The position numbers and the translations under genes were made by a program. A stretch of DNA of 64,000 nt from Isoetes taiwanensis (taxonomy: Eukaryota > Streptophyta > Lycopodiopsida > Isoetales > Isoetaceae): contig JAJEKV010000033.1 in assembly GCA_021234155.1 (NCBI GenBank), positions 4,507,454-4,571,453 on the forward strand. The letters are read 5' to 3'. This document shows positions 22,825-34,330 of this stretch, in pieces (within the stretch, counting starts at the first letter, position 1; every line of letters starts with the position of its first letter). The notes beneath the pieces were generated by a model, which worked only from the letters and a program-made list of their open reading frames with translations, was not told where the DNA came from and did not search any database.

Positions 22825-23565
22825 AAATTCCCTACAGTCACATCATCACTCATTTCGGCTATCTTATGGAATTCGTCAGTGATTGTAGTGTTCGTTTTGT
22901 GAATCACACCATCAAAGAGCTCACTACTTACCTTCATATCCATCACTGGAAAAGCATACCATACTATCTACAGGAAAATAGTCTTGCGGAAAGCACCAAC
23001 AAAACTCTCATCTCCATCTTAAAGAAAATCTGTGAAGCTTCCATGGAAGATTGACATGAAAAATTGCCAACCGTTTTATGGGCATACAACACCACATACA
23101 AGATTGCTACAGGGCACACTCCTTTCAAACTTGTTTATGGTTAAGAGGCTTTGATGCCTTTTGAATATATCCTTCCAATACTCAAATTCCAACTCGCTAC
23201 TACACATAGTCCTCCAGCTGCTCTTAAAGAACGAGTCTATCAACTTCAACAGCTAGATGAACTTCGAAGAGATGCTCTTATCTCCATGTCCTGGCTAGAC
23301 ATCAACTCAAAAAATCATGGCATGACAACAAAATCAAAACAGAAGACTTCAAAGATGGTGATTTAGTCCTACTTTATGATTCAAGGTACACAAATCATCC
23401 TGGCAAGCTCAAACTTCGTTGGTTAGGGCCTTATAAGATTAAACAAGCAGTTCATCTAGGAGTATTTCAACTTGCAAAGTTAGATGGCACTCCCCTTCCA
23501 TCTCCAGTTAATGGTTTTCGTCTTAAACCTTTTTCAATTCTACAATATCAACAGACAAAGACATA
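22825..23565 (+). pseudogene. Ty3/gypsy integrase relic
   Basis: Integrase core pieces are readable on the plus strand: VRFVNHTIKELTTYLHIHHW near 22890, then LQENSLAESTNKTLISILKK with the catalytic Glu, KLPTVLWAYNTTYK and GHTPFKLVYG. The C-terminal GPY/F module follows (GDLVLLYDSR near 23358, LRWLGPYKI near 23418, ending FRLKPF near 23535). Integrases of this kind insert the cDNA into host DNA. The sequence joins copy B protease directly to the second half of the integrase core, so RT, RNase H and the first integrase half were deleted. Two stops interrupt it. Confidence 0.8.
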
Positions 23566-24153
23566 GAATTGGAGCCAACATAGTACTATAAAAAAAGTAG
23601 TAGGTTACAAAATTGAGGATTTCTCTTCTATATTATTGCACTACCTACTATCAGGACCATCCTTACTCAGAATTGGATGGAGAGCACATCTGAAGGATAT
23701 GGTAACCCAGCCTGTCGTGCCATTGAAGGTGGATCACCACATTTAGGTAGTCAGAGTTAGGGTTGGCCATATTTGCTATGCTCGACAGCCAGCCATCCAT
23801 GGGGATTTCCCAGTTCTTCTGCTTCCATATTTCCAGATGGTTCATCTGACAAGTAATCCATTCAAGGCAATTGCTCGGCGTAGTATTCATATAATCATCC
23901 ATAGCACTCTCCTATTGATGCTTCTCCGCCACTTCTTATATAGGCCAAAGCCTTGCTGCTATGCGACCATGGCATCCTCGCTATCATTCCAATTGTCCCA
24001 TCCTTATGCCTCACGAAACTTTCAGACAGACCAAAGATCCTCTTGGAATTTACCGTACCATGCCATAAATAGTGCCCCCCTTCCATTATTGCACCGACGA
24101 GATGTATACCATTACAGTCTACTGTTATAGAGTTGTCGTTTTTAATTATGCCA
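23566..24153. other. Unassigned flank of the LINE insertion
   Basis: No domain recognised. It is continuous with 30212 onward in the pre-insertion chromosome, as shown by the LINE target-site duplication. Confidence 0.4.
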
Positions 24154-24170
24154 TTGTTCCTCACGATGAT
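24154..24170. repeat. LINE target-site duplication, left copy
   Basis: TTGTTCCTCACGATGAT, identical to 30195-30211. Confidence 0.95.
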
Positions 24171-24218
24171 TATTTTTTTTTTTTTGAAGGACGACAAGCT
24201 TTATTCACCAAGTAAGAA

Positions 24219-24887
24219 CTAGAGCAACATAAAATGCAAAGACAGGATTATAACCCCAGTGGACAAACCGATCCAACTGAGCACAGCCACCTGCCTATCA
24301 AAAGAATGAATCTGAAGGCAAGTATGCCAGATCAGTACTTTCTTCTCTTGATCAAGAGAAGAACAATGGTAAGCCATAACAATTTTATTTTGCGCCCACT
24401 GAAGAACAATCTCATCTGCAGTATCTACGCCCTTAAAGATAAACAACCTCCTTCTCTTCCAGATTGACCATAAAAGCCAGGCACATGCGAGATGAAAAGC
24501 TCGTTTCCGTAGTTTAGGCCAAGCATCAGGATAGATAGTAAGCAAAATTTGCTGGCTAGATCGAGACGTGCCAAATAAGGTCAACAACCAAGACCATGCC
24601 TGTCGAAGCCGCTCACACAAGAAAAAACAATGCTCAATACTCTCAACCCTTTGTAGGCATAAAGGACAGAGCTCTGAAATCCAATTATCCATTTTATGGA
24701 CCAACCTGTTGACTCTGAGGCATCTATGGATCACTTGCCACCACAAAACTACTACTTTGGGATGAAGCAGCTTATCCCATACCCATATCCAAACACTTTT
24801 CCATTGTGGCTGAGGGACCTGAAGATGCCACCTATTAGATGGAGGCAGGATCTCAGAATGCAAAAGCAATTTATACACAGAAGACAT
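24219..24887 (-). pseudogene. LINE ORF2 C-terminus, zf-RVT domain
   Basis: 222-codon frame: SVWIWVWDKLLHPKVVVLWW, then the zinc finger CPLCLQRVESIEHCFFLC (C-x2-C, H-x4-C) and a helical tail ending about 35 bp from the poly(A) tract. In plant L1 elements this domain follows the RT and probably binds nucleic acid. It is separated by shifts from the RT pieces at 25387-25864, with intermediate sequence around 24930-25157. Confidence 0.85.
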
Positions 24888-25386
24888 AAACCGCCCTGGC
24901 TGGGATATCCTGATGGCAACCCCATACGACTACCTCAATCTGTGGACCAGAATCTTGTGGCAACAATGCAGCAATTTCCAGATTACTCTGTCCCATCTGT
25001 ACAACAAGAACTTTGTTCTAAATGCTTCCCATGACATGAGATGACCAGACTCATACCAAGCTGCAATAGTGCTTATACCAGCTGCTATCCGTCGCCGTTG
25101 TGTCTTTAGATGAACAACCACACTTAGAAGAGGCACATTCTCTGGAGTGTCCTGCAAAGGAATCTACCAGCATGGAGTGGACAACTGAAGACATGCCTCA
25201 GGATTAATATTGGAAAAGAGACCTGACAGTGTCCCAAGCAGCAAGCAACCCCTTTAGAAAGGGAGAAGCATTAGACCACCAGCTACCTTAGGTCTAATGC
25301 ATTTCGCCCAAGCTACCTTGACCACCGCTCCTAACTCATTTCCACCCCAAATAAAATTTCTGACGATACGCACAATTTCCTTCATC

Positions 25387-27000
25387 TTACACTGTGGAGC
25401 TAATAGAGCAGACGCCACATGTAGACATGAGTATTACTAAGAACACATTTAGCCACAGTGATTCTACCGGGCATGGACAGTTTAGCTGTATTCCACTAAA
25501 ACAAATGCTTTTGCAACCCACTAATGATTTCATCCCAAGCATCTGAAGCAGAGACGTGAATTCCAACTGTGATACCAAGCAACTTTGTGGTATTGCCATG
25601 CAAAAGAATCTTCCATGGATAGTCCAAAATACAGGGAGGGATGGGACTGTCCAACGTCCACAAAGCTGTACATTTCTGCCACCCTACAAGAACTCCTGAT
25701 GCTAAGGAGAATGTGTCTAATAATAGCTTAGCATTACGAAGATTCTCAGCCTCGGCAATTAGGAACAAGAAAGTGTCATCGGCATATTGGTTACATACCT
25801 CTTGAGAACCATCGTCCATTGGGAGGCCTTGAATAATGCAGCTGGGATAATACTTCTGCCACAATTGTGAAAAGCAAGGGTGCTAAGGGACAGCCTTGCC
25901 GAATTCCTCTACCCACTACAAAAATATCAGATGGCTCGCCCTGGAAAAGGGCGTAGATCTGGCTGATGTATGGAGCTTCATGACATTACTTGTGAATGAC
26001 TCCCCAAACCCAAGTGCAAGAAGACACTCGGACTCTTTCTGCCAATGTCTTAGCAAAGATCTTGTACACAGAGGAAAGCAATGTAATAGGTCGCCGGTCA
26101 GAAATAGTCTTGGGTTCCTTGCTCTTTGGAATGAGAGAGATACAACCTGTATTCAAAATCTTATCAAGGCTCCTAAATCTCTGAAACTCACAAAAAGCAT
26201 CATATATGTCATCCTCCAACCAGTCCCAATACTTCTGAAAGAATTCAATAGGAAAGCCATCCAGGGCATTTGTCCTTTTTCAAGAGAGCCACATCTGCTT
26301 TTAAGTCCTCCTTCACGATATTGGACTCGAGAAGCAACCTCTGCTCTTCAGAAACAATGCGATGCACCTTAGACAACACGGCCAATTGCATGTCCTTCTG
26401 AAAGAGCAATGGGTGTCGTGCAAAGAGTGAAGAAAAGTGATGATGAAGATACTGCTTAAGATTCACCGGATCGGAGATAAGAGCGCCATCTGGCAACACC
26501 ACAGAATGTATAGAAGTGGCGAGTTTCCTTCTTCTTGCAGCCGCAAAAAAGAACCGGGTACATCTATCTCCGTCCTTGAACCACTGCAACCCTGCCTTCA
26601 CCTTGGCTTCAGTAACTTTTACAGTTTCCATAGCCTTGATCTGAGATAATAACTCCTTTTCTCTGACTCCACTAGTATGGCCACGAGCGCGGAGCACTTT
26701 TAATTCCTGGTACAATGCAGTCAATAGTCCTCTAGCTTCCGCAGCTCTGACTCTTCCATATTCTTTTGCAAATAACTTCACTACAGACAACGCTGCGACA
26801 ACCCCAGACATGCCCCTACAAGGTGAGAAGGCCCGAGACCAAGCCCGACTACAACCAAGTTTGAACTCATCATCCTCCAAGTACTTGCAATTAAGCTTAA
26901 AGTAGGTCCTGGTAGGTCGATGACAATTAGCCACATCATTAGTTAGGAGTTGTGGATTATGATCAGACACGGAGCTATCCAGAAGATTTGAGTGACGAAA
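25387..27000 (-). pseudogene. LINE ORF2 reverse transcriptase (broken)
   Basis: Reading downward from 27000: the endonuclease end and RT-leading region (MSDHNPQLL, then FKDGDRCTRFFFAAARRRK near 26560), the RT fingers (GCISLIPKSKEPKTISDRRP near 26120) and the palm with YADD at 25775-25786. The thumb follows (LLGITVGIHVSASDAWDEII near 25560, then 25387-25599). RT copies the element RNA at the nicked target. Frameshifts lie near 26245 and 25870, and part of the palm between them is degraded. Confidence 0.85.
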
Positions 27001-27084
27001 ATCCGCTAGCCGAGCAGCTGCACAATTAAAGTATCATCTATCATGCCTTGCATAAGCTCTGCCAGCTCCTGTCCAACCATTACA

Positions 27085-27648
27085 CTACGTAAAAGACTGA
27101 TCACCATCAATCTCTATAAGCTGACCATCATGTAAAAGGCGTAGCCATTGTTCTCGCTCGAATCCTTGCACCACTTCAGAGCTGCGACCACTTCTATCTC
27201 TTTCCAGCTCGACCATATTAAAGTCGCCAACGAGCAACCATGCAACATTCTGCCCAAGCTGAAGAACTTTACTCCTCAGAGTTGCCCACAAAGCACCACG
27301 CTGACGAGGTCTCTTATGAGCATATACATTTATCAAACCCCATTCTTGGCCCTTATCTTTCCATTTGATTATTATCCATCGCCCGAACCTATCTGTTTGA
27401 GTAAAAGTGACATCCACAGAAGACTTCCACGCAGTAAGCACACCCGCCTTAGATGCATCAGCAGCAGACACCAATACATTATAGTCACATCCAAATACAT
27501 TAGCTACTTTATGTACATCACCTCGGCGACATTTATGCTCTTGAAGGCAACAAAAGATCGTAGAAAACTTAGACAGGTAAAGAGACAACCTGCTTCTTTT
27601 ACTTGGGGAAGAAGCCACTCCCCTCACATTCCAAGACAACAGGTCCAT
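27085..27648 (-). pseudogene. LINE ORF2 APE-type endonuclease
   Basis: 187-codon frame beginning MDLLSWNVRG. Motifs in order: N in SWNVRG, E in CCLQEHK, and D/N in LLVGDFNMVE. The terminal SDH motif is out of frame further on (SDHNPQLL near 26965). Plant L1 endonucleases of this fold nick the target strand that primes reverse transcription. The frame stops at 27085, so ORF2 is split between endonuclease and RT. Confidence 0.88.
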
Positions 27649-27752
27649 GTGGCCAAAATATTATGTTCCATCTCCATACCAATAGAGCCAGCATCAACCA
27701 TGTCCATCTCGCATGGTTCTGAAGGGAGGTCAGCCCACCTCGTCCTGGAAAT

Positions 27753-27963
27753 TGGCAAGGGAGAGCCTCCTCTCTGTTCCACCCTTCCATTGTTTTGTTT
27801 AGCACTTGGTGAGGGAGAGCCTCCTCTCTGCTCTACCCCCCCATTATTTTGTTGGGTAACTGGCAAGGGGGAGCCTCCTCTCTGTTCCACCCTTCTATGT
27901 TTTGTTCAACACTTGGTGAGGGAGAGCCTCCTCTCTGCTCTACCCCCTCCCCCCATTATTTTG
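27753..27963 (-). repeat. Tandem repeat between LINE ORF1 and ORF2
   Basis: About four alternating 50-bp units (two 100-bp dimers) of GAGCCTCCTCTCTG type. In ORF1 sense they encode a Gln/Gly/Ser-rich peptide, NNGGVEQRGGSPSPS. The array bridges the ORF1 end and the start of the endonuclease and changes frame within itself. Confidence 0.8.
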
Positions 27964-29978
27964 TTGACTAGCCTTATTGCATGCGGCTCTTTTCCAATTA
28001 ACATTTGTCCATCCCTCTTGGGCATTTCCATGATGCTCTTGAACACTTTCATGCCGCTCTTGCAATTCCTGGATCTTCTGTAACTTTTTTTTTTTTTTTT
28101 TTGAAGGCAAGATATTTTTAGTTTTATTAATAGTATGTAAAAAGTACATTTATTCAGGCTCCATAATAGCCAAATAGCCTAACCGTGGGAGCACAAAGAT
28201 TAACCCAAGTGTGAAGATAAGGGAAGGTAATCCTCACGACAATCTGCCCCAAGAAGTGATTTGATGCTGCCCTAAAGATGATACCCCTTCAAGCTCCTCC
28301 ACGAAAATGCAAGCAAGCCAGGGTAGAGTGACGGAAGCTTCATCCCTAGCGTTAACTCGACACAAAAGCTGCCTCCATCTCAGCACTACTAGGAGAATAG
28401 GAGCCCCTTTCCAATTCCTTGTACTAAGAGCACTACTCTCACTATCTTCTTTTGATGTAAACACTCATGCCTGCCCCTTAAGGGGTGGTCCACAAGCCAA
28501 TCAACTCTCCTGATCACTTGCCTGGGTTCCATCTCCAATTGCTCACTATCTAGAGATGGCCTCAAGCCCCTGCAGAGCTAAAGTCCTTCAACTAGCAATC
28601 AACTATAAGAACATGTGGTCCTCCCGTACCAATGCCTTCTAAATCACTTCCTGAATTAGGCTGCTATCAGGATAATCTGTAACTTAGCCCTAGCATCCTC
28701 TTCAAAAACGGGAGTATGCACAATCTTCTGTGGGATAGTGGTTCTAGCAGCAGATGGAGTAGCAACAACAGAGGTAGCAGTAGCATTGGCAGAAGGGACA
28801 ACAGAGGGTAAAGGGGACTCAACAGAGGTAGGAGGCATAGAGGAAGAAGGGACTATTACAGGGCGATCTCTCTTAGCACAAAAATTTGCAAATAAAGCAA
28901 GTTGAGGAAATAAATCAGCAAGCTGAGGGCCATTGACCAATTGCAAAGCATACTTCAGAAAGATAGGGCTACTTTTCACAACCACACAGTCAGGAAGACT
29001 GCGACCAGAAGGAAGAGAGACACAAATTTTAGCGCCATCAACAATAGAATGGGCCAGATGAGTACCCAGACCATTAGCAATACTGATAAGAAACTCCGGC
29101 ACCAAGAGATCAGGAGGAAGATTAGGAATAGAAAACCAACATGGCATCCTAAGAGCATGGGCCGTACCAAGAGAAAATCCAGGCGAGTAAGGCTGGTACA
29201 AAATATAATCACTCCACATTGGGTCCACACCACGTGCCACCAGTTGCTCCACAGCCACAGCATCATCAAAAACGATCAAAAAGAACTTCTTATCCAGCAT
29301 CTTTAAAGTACGATAAGGTGGCAAACCTAATCTCCGAAGATGACCAGTTAACCAATAGCCAAGCTTCCTAGCATCAAGAAATGCTCCAGTATATTGACCA
29401 ACCACACTAAACGACAACAAGTTACTAATACACTTCTTGTGTAAGTCATGATCAATCTCGACCACATTGTACCCAGACGCTTGAAGAGTATTCTTACACA
29501 TTTCAGGCTGATAGAAAACTTCAACGGGAGGTAACTGAAGCTCCAACTGAGTCTCCTTTGCTCGCAACTCACCCAAAAGATTACTGAGATCTCTTTTATT
29601 ATCCTGATTCATCACATCAATAGCTGTAGCAATACACACAGCAGACATAGTTGATGACAAGTCCTTCTTGATCCAATCACTAAAGCGCTCCCTGCTAGCA
29701 TTTACTCCAGAAGTTGAGGACCTCCAAGGAAGTAGATGGGACTGATCTTTGTTAGAATTGGCACCAGCTGGCGCCGAGGCACCATCCACAGAAGCATTAC
29801 CGCTATTCAAAGCACTTGTACTCTTCGGTGCACCAGCCGAGGGTGCCAAAGCAGGAAAATCACCATCTTGAAAGACATTCTCACTATAAGCCAGAGGGTT
29901 AACATGCAATGCCAAATTTGCCCCCTGCACCAGCATGGATACAGGAGGTTTTGCAGGCAGCTTGGAAGTTGACGTCAT
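27940..29978 (-). pseudogene. LINE ORF1 (DUF4283-like RNA-binding), split by an insertion
   Basis: The frame starts at 29978 and runs 440 codons to 28656, but its natural continuation (LQKIQELQERHESVQEHHGN, then WTNVNWKRAACNKASQQ) lies at 28086-27940 beyond a nested insertion at 28087-28675. The middle (residues about 180-370; TGAFLDARKLGYWLTGHLRR near 29380, DKKFFLIVFDDAVAVEQLVA near 29260, PCWFSIPNLPPDLLVPEFL near 29110) resembles the DUF4283 domain of plant LINE and retrotransposon RNA-binding proteins. Low-complexity Ser/Ala/Pro stretches flank it. No CCHC knuckle was recognised. Apart from the insertion the frame is open. Confidence 0.8.
28087..28675 (-). mobile_element. Nested 589-bp LINE fragment in ORF1
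   Basis: TCTGTAACTT occurs at 28077-28086 and again at 28676-28685, exactly flanking the segment. The lower-coordinate end carries an 18-T run preceded (transcript sense) by TTGCCTTCA, so it is a 5'-truncated poly(A) retroelement on the minus strand. Removing the insert and one duplication restores a continuous ORF1 frame. It contains no open frame of note. The 3' signature CCTTCA(A)n is shared with the host LINE. Confidence 0.9.
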
Positions 29979-30194
29979 AGAGCCGAAACTATCAGGGCCG
30001 AAAAGGCTATCAGCCGGAACCTAAAACCTGTGATGCCACACACCTTTGGGAAGGGCTCTGAATCAGCTTTCCAATGAGCCAAAAAACACCATAATCCGTG
30101 GTCTGTAGCTCAAGATATGAATACAAACGTAAAGCAGCCTCTGGCAGAAACCCTAGGGCGCATCCATCTTCTTCTAACCTTCTAGACCATTCTC

Positions 30195-30211
30195 TTGTTC
30201 CTCACGATGAT
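30195..30211. repeat. LINE target-site duplication, right copy
   Basis: TTGTTCCTCACGATGAT, identical to 24154-24170. Confidence 0.95.
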
Positions 30212-31942
30212 GTCCCATCACCTCTTCTTCTATTTTGCCTGAATTCATCTTCCAGATATATTTCCACCTGTCTTTTGTAATGGCTCCGATTCCTCAGTGG
30301 CTCCCTCATATAAATGGCACCGTGAACTGCCATAACCCTATTCTTTGGAAGTTCTCTGTCTTCTTCGTCTCCATCAGCGCCTCAACCTTTTCGTCGGCAA
30401 CTATGGCTGCCTCTTCAAGATTCAACACTGCACACCAACATACCAATGGAGGTCGCCACTTTTGCTTCGATAAGCTTTTCTACTGCTTCTCTTCTGGCGC
30501 CCTTGTAAGGCCTTGAGGATATGCTTTATAACGTGATAAGAAAAGAAGGCGTCCAGTATGTCCTATATATGTGCAATCAAGCATGCCTTATAAGACACCG
30601 TTTACTTCATCTAGTGCGACATCATCACTTGAGTTCAGACCATCTAATTCCCTTGCTGTATTGCTCAATGGAAGTTTCCTAGGACTAAGTTCAGATGAAG
30701 TCCAACAAAGTGAGTTCTCATATAGACCAAGACATTGTTCGTGTGCAGGAGGTGCTTTGAGTTGATTCGTTTCTACTGATATGCTCATACAAACTTGTGG
30801 GTATACATTTCATGACAAAGGATATGATCGTGCTAGTCGAATTCCAGCGTATGCCCTGCTTTTCAAGTTAGTTCTTTCTTTTTCAAGGATCGCGGCATTA
30901 TATATGATTTTGTTTAATAATTATGCAAGCCTTTTACATTGTCTACAGAGACATAAAGACATGGACTTTTATGGATTTTGTCATCATTTGTACATAGAAT
31001 CTGTATACATGGATCTGCTTAGAGCCCATCAAGCAGAGATTGGAAATAATCAAAGATGAACTCTATAGCTTGCCTGCTTGATGCACAGAAGATTGGCATT
31101 CACAACCATCCATTCAAGTTTCCTTATGATTTAATGGCATCAAATGCAATATATGCCTTTCTAAGCAGCTGAGAAGGTAGAAATGGCGCTTTTCTTCTGA
31201 ACGTGGATCTTGGTTTTACTTTTTGTTTTGATTCACTTGTGCAAAACTTCAATTAATTCACAAACTCAAGCAAACAGACTCACTATCATTTGCAAATAAT
31301 TTGATAGAGAAACCAATGTAGATACCTCTCGCATCCTGCACGCTTTTGCTACCCATATTATAGCAAGGGAAATACCCTTTCTAATTCTATTCTATTCATT
31401 GGTAAATAAACATGTGAGCACAATGCCTTTAATATTCCATTATATAGTTTTACAAATATTGTAGAATTGCTTTTACTTTTCTAAACATAGAGTAATTGTG
31501 AATTTCGATAATATTATTACAGACATTTTCTACTTTGTTCATCAATATCTAGCATAATAACATGGGGTTACTTTTATATTTTTATACGTTTTTTCACATG
31601 GTTTTTTAATGATTTCGTTGTTGTATTCGTGCGGGTGCACTAAACAGTATTTCTAGAGAGCGCATATGCTAGGCATTGATTTTTGTGCTACTTCTTAATG
31701 GTTTGCACCCACCTATTTTTGCATATATGTACACTGATATTTATGGGACTTAAAACTATGCATGCAAGAGTCGAGTTAGTGGACTTCAGGGTTCTTTAGT
31801 AGATTCCATGATTATGCCCTATTTACCCTGATGCTTGATTTGCCCACAGATGTGCTATTATGGTTTAGATGTTGGACTGGAGCCGATGTACAAATCCGAC
31901 AGCATGAAAGAATGAAGATCAAGATGAGTCGTTTGAAGCTTC
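30212..31942. other. Unassigned
   Basis: No family recognised. Short plus-strand frames at 30235-30516, 30571-30765 and 30781-31059 have no motifs and may be chance. AT-rich after 31200. Confidence 0.3.
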
Positions 31943-32148
<206 letters not shown>

Positions 32149-32679
32149 AAGGCATATGAAGGATAACTCATGTAAAGATTCTCCATCACCTTGTTGCTGG
32201 CTAACATGATCGCCTATTCAGATGCTAACACCATTGAGTCTGCACTCTTCTCCTTCCCTAATTCAATTTGTCTGTGATAAAAAAGGTGTGGAATGTAGAT
32301 TTTATTTCATGCTTGTAGTATATGATGCTTGCATCAGGACTGAAGCTTGCAGCCTTCAAATCCAAATCCATTTGTATCTGGAGCCAAATTGATTTTGGTC
32401 CTCTTCTCTCCCCTTGGATTCAATCTTATCAAGTATGGCATACCATGTGCTTCCTTTCTACATAGCTTAATGTGTTATCCAAACAGATATTGCTAGAGAG
32501 ATGTTGCTATGATTGCTAAAAAACAAGCAACTTTGCTTGAGAGGAATCAAGTTTGGTGCATAGGAAGATGGAGAACCCACTGTTATCTACCATTAAATCT
32601 TGACTGGCACAACATTGAGAGATTTTATCCTTGATATGTATACTAAATGTCGTAGCCTATGCAAGGCCAGCACAATGTT
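32149..32679. other. Unassigned flank of the copia element
   Basis: No recognised feature. Confidence 0.4.
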
Positions 32680-32684
32680 TGAGA

Positions 32685-33141
32685 TGATAAAATTATGTGT
32701 CATGTGATATTTGAGCAGAAGTATAGGTCTTTATACAGTAAATCTGCAAAGACCCAGGGGATTAGTGACCAAATCTTGGCTCCCCTGGGCTAATGAGGAT
32801 TCATACGAGCATTCATGAGAAGCAGTGGCAGTGAATGCAAGTAAAGGGCATCGAAGTTAAGGGGCGCACTTATACAGTTCCGCCGTATAAAATATGCGTG
32901 GAAAAATTGCGCGCGTTAACCTGGTTAGGTTTCAATGATTCAAAGGCTTATTTCTGATGATACGCCTGTGGGATATTTGATTATGATAGAGGAAGCCAGG
33001 ATTGGAAAGTGTATCCACCCCTTAACCGTCAGGATTGTTGATTATTAAAACGAATGAACTTGTAGAATAGAGTCATGAGGATGTAGACACAGATCAAAGT
33101 TGGAAGACTTGGCGATTGCATTGATTCAAATAAATTTTAAT
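32685..33141 (+). mobile_element. Copia 5' LTR (with 57-bp deletion)
   Basis: It begins TGATAAAATT and ends TTTTAAT, directly before the primer-binding site. Compared with the 3' LTR it lacks 57 bp lying between two GCGC tetranucleotides (38196-38199 and 38253-38256), i.e. a microhomology deletion. Confidence 0.92.
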
Positions 33142-33172
33142 ATTGGTATCAGAGCTTCAAGGTCTAATAATC

Positions 33173-34330
33173 ATGACAACCAGATTTGGTGCTAATTTGC
33201 TGAATGCAATTGAAGTTTTTAAAGGGGATGGAGGGTTTCAAACTAGAAGGAGAGCATTAGGAGTGTGCTCGAGTTTGAAAAGTTATGGTATCTCATTGAT
33301 GGTAGTGCAGTTGTGAGTGCAGGGACAACTAGTTCAGGGGGTTCAAGCCCTGCTGCCAGTTCTAGTGCACAGTCTGAAGGTGGTTCAACACCTGCAGTAG
33401 TTCTCATGCAGGGGGAACTTTTGCTAGCTCTGAAGGAGAAGAAGCTAAAATTATGGAAGCTCAAGCCATAATCATGTGCAAGGTAGGGACTGCCTTAAAG
33501 TTAAAACTTCGAGGTATGAAGCCTAAAGAGATGTGGGACTATCTGATTAAACATTATGGACAAAAGAGTTCCTCACAGATAGATATGTTGGAACTAACAG
33601 ACAGCCTAACTATTTTTTTAGAAAGGTTTGACTCTATTATTGCAGATCTTGAAGGTGCTGGAAATATTTTGAATGAGCAGTATCAGTTTTTGGCTTTAGC
33701 AAGGTCAGTTTCTCATAATAGCCATTTAGCAACTTTGCTCAGAAATGTAGCTACTTCTAAGGAACATGCTATCAGAATGATACGCACTGAATTTGAGCAA
33801 TCTAATGTTGCACAAGAGGAGTCAGAACAATCTGCATAGGTATTGTACACTGGTAAGGCAAAGAAAGTTGGTTTTAAAAAATTTTCACAAGGAAAAATAG
33901 GGCCTTGCTATTTATGCAATCAGTATGGTCATTGGAAGAATGAATGTCCAAGTAAACCCATCTGCATGCAGGGGAAGGGGGTTTTTTTGACCCATTTTCG
34001 TACATATACGGTCGGCAGGGGGTCCTTTTTCTAGTATTTTTTGCACTATCCTAGGTAATTTTAATTCGAAAGGGGTCAAAATTTGCTTTTAAAGATCCGT
34101 ATACAGGGGGGTTTTTTGCCACCCCATGCACGCAGATGGCATATCCCCCTTATACATGAGTGAATCCCCTTGAATTTCTCGTCCTAAAAAGGGAAGGGGT
34201 CGTGGTAGATCTGGTGGTTACAGAGGTGGCAGAGGCAGAGGAAGTTTCAGGGGTGGTGCAAGTGTCAATATAATTGAGAAGCGTGAAAGTAGTGAAGGAG
34301 AGATAGAAGATGATACCTTGGAGGTAAGTA
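33173..34330 (+). pseudogene. Copia gag (broken)
   Basis: The start is ATG at 33173. After a shift near 33240 the frame gives LEFEKLWYLIDGS and a Ser/Gly-rich spacer, then 33453-33839 carries the UBN2-type gag core (LRGMKPKEMWDYLIKHYGQK). The zinc knuckle CYLCNQYGHWKNEC (C-x2-C-x4-H-x4-C) lies at about 33905-33946. A 182-bp inverted-repeat insertion follows immediately, then the basic RGRSGGYRGGRGRGSFRGG tail (about 34197-34254) and an acidic end (SSEGEIEDDTLE). Gag forms the particle and binds element RNA. Confidence 0.85.
33958..34139. mobile_element. 182-bp inverted-repeat insertion in gag (MITE-like)
   Basis: CCATCTGCATGCAGGGG at 33958 is mirrored by the reverse complement of CCCATGCACGCAGATGG ending at 34139, giving imperfect terminal inverted repeats of about 17-20 bp. 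It separates the zinc knuckle from the RG-rich gag tail. No convincing target-site duplication is visible. Confidence 0.55.

Larger units (their letters stand above)
24171..30194 (-). mobile_element. Full-length L1-type LINE with 17-bp target-site duplication
   Basis: The element lies on the minus strand from 30194 (5' end) to a poly(A) tail (T-run at 24171-24183 on the plus strand, preceded in transcript sense by GTCCTTCA). Perfect 17-bp duplications flank it. The order is a roughly 216-bp 5' UTR, ORF1, a repeat-rich junction, then endonuclease, RT and zf-RVT, i.e. a plant L1-clade LINE. Without the nested 589-bp fragment it is about 5.4 kb. The perfect target duplication points to fairly recent insertion, yet ORF2 already has several shifts, so the copy cannot move by itself. 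Confidence 0.93.
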
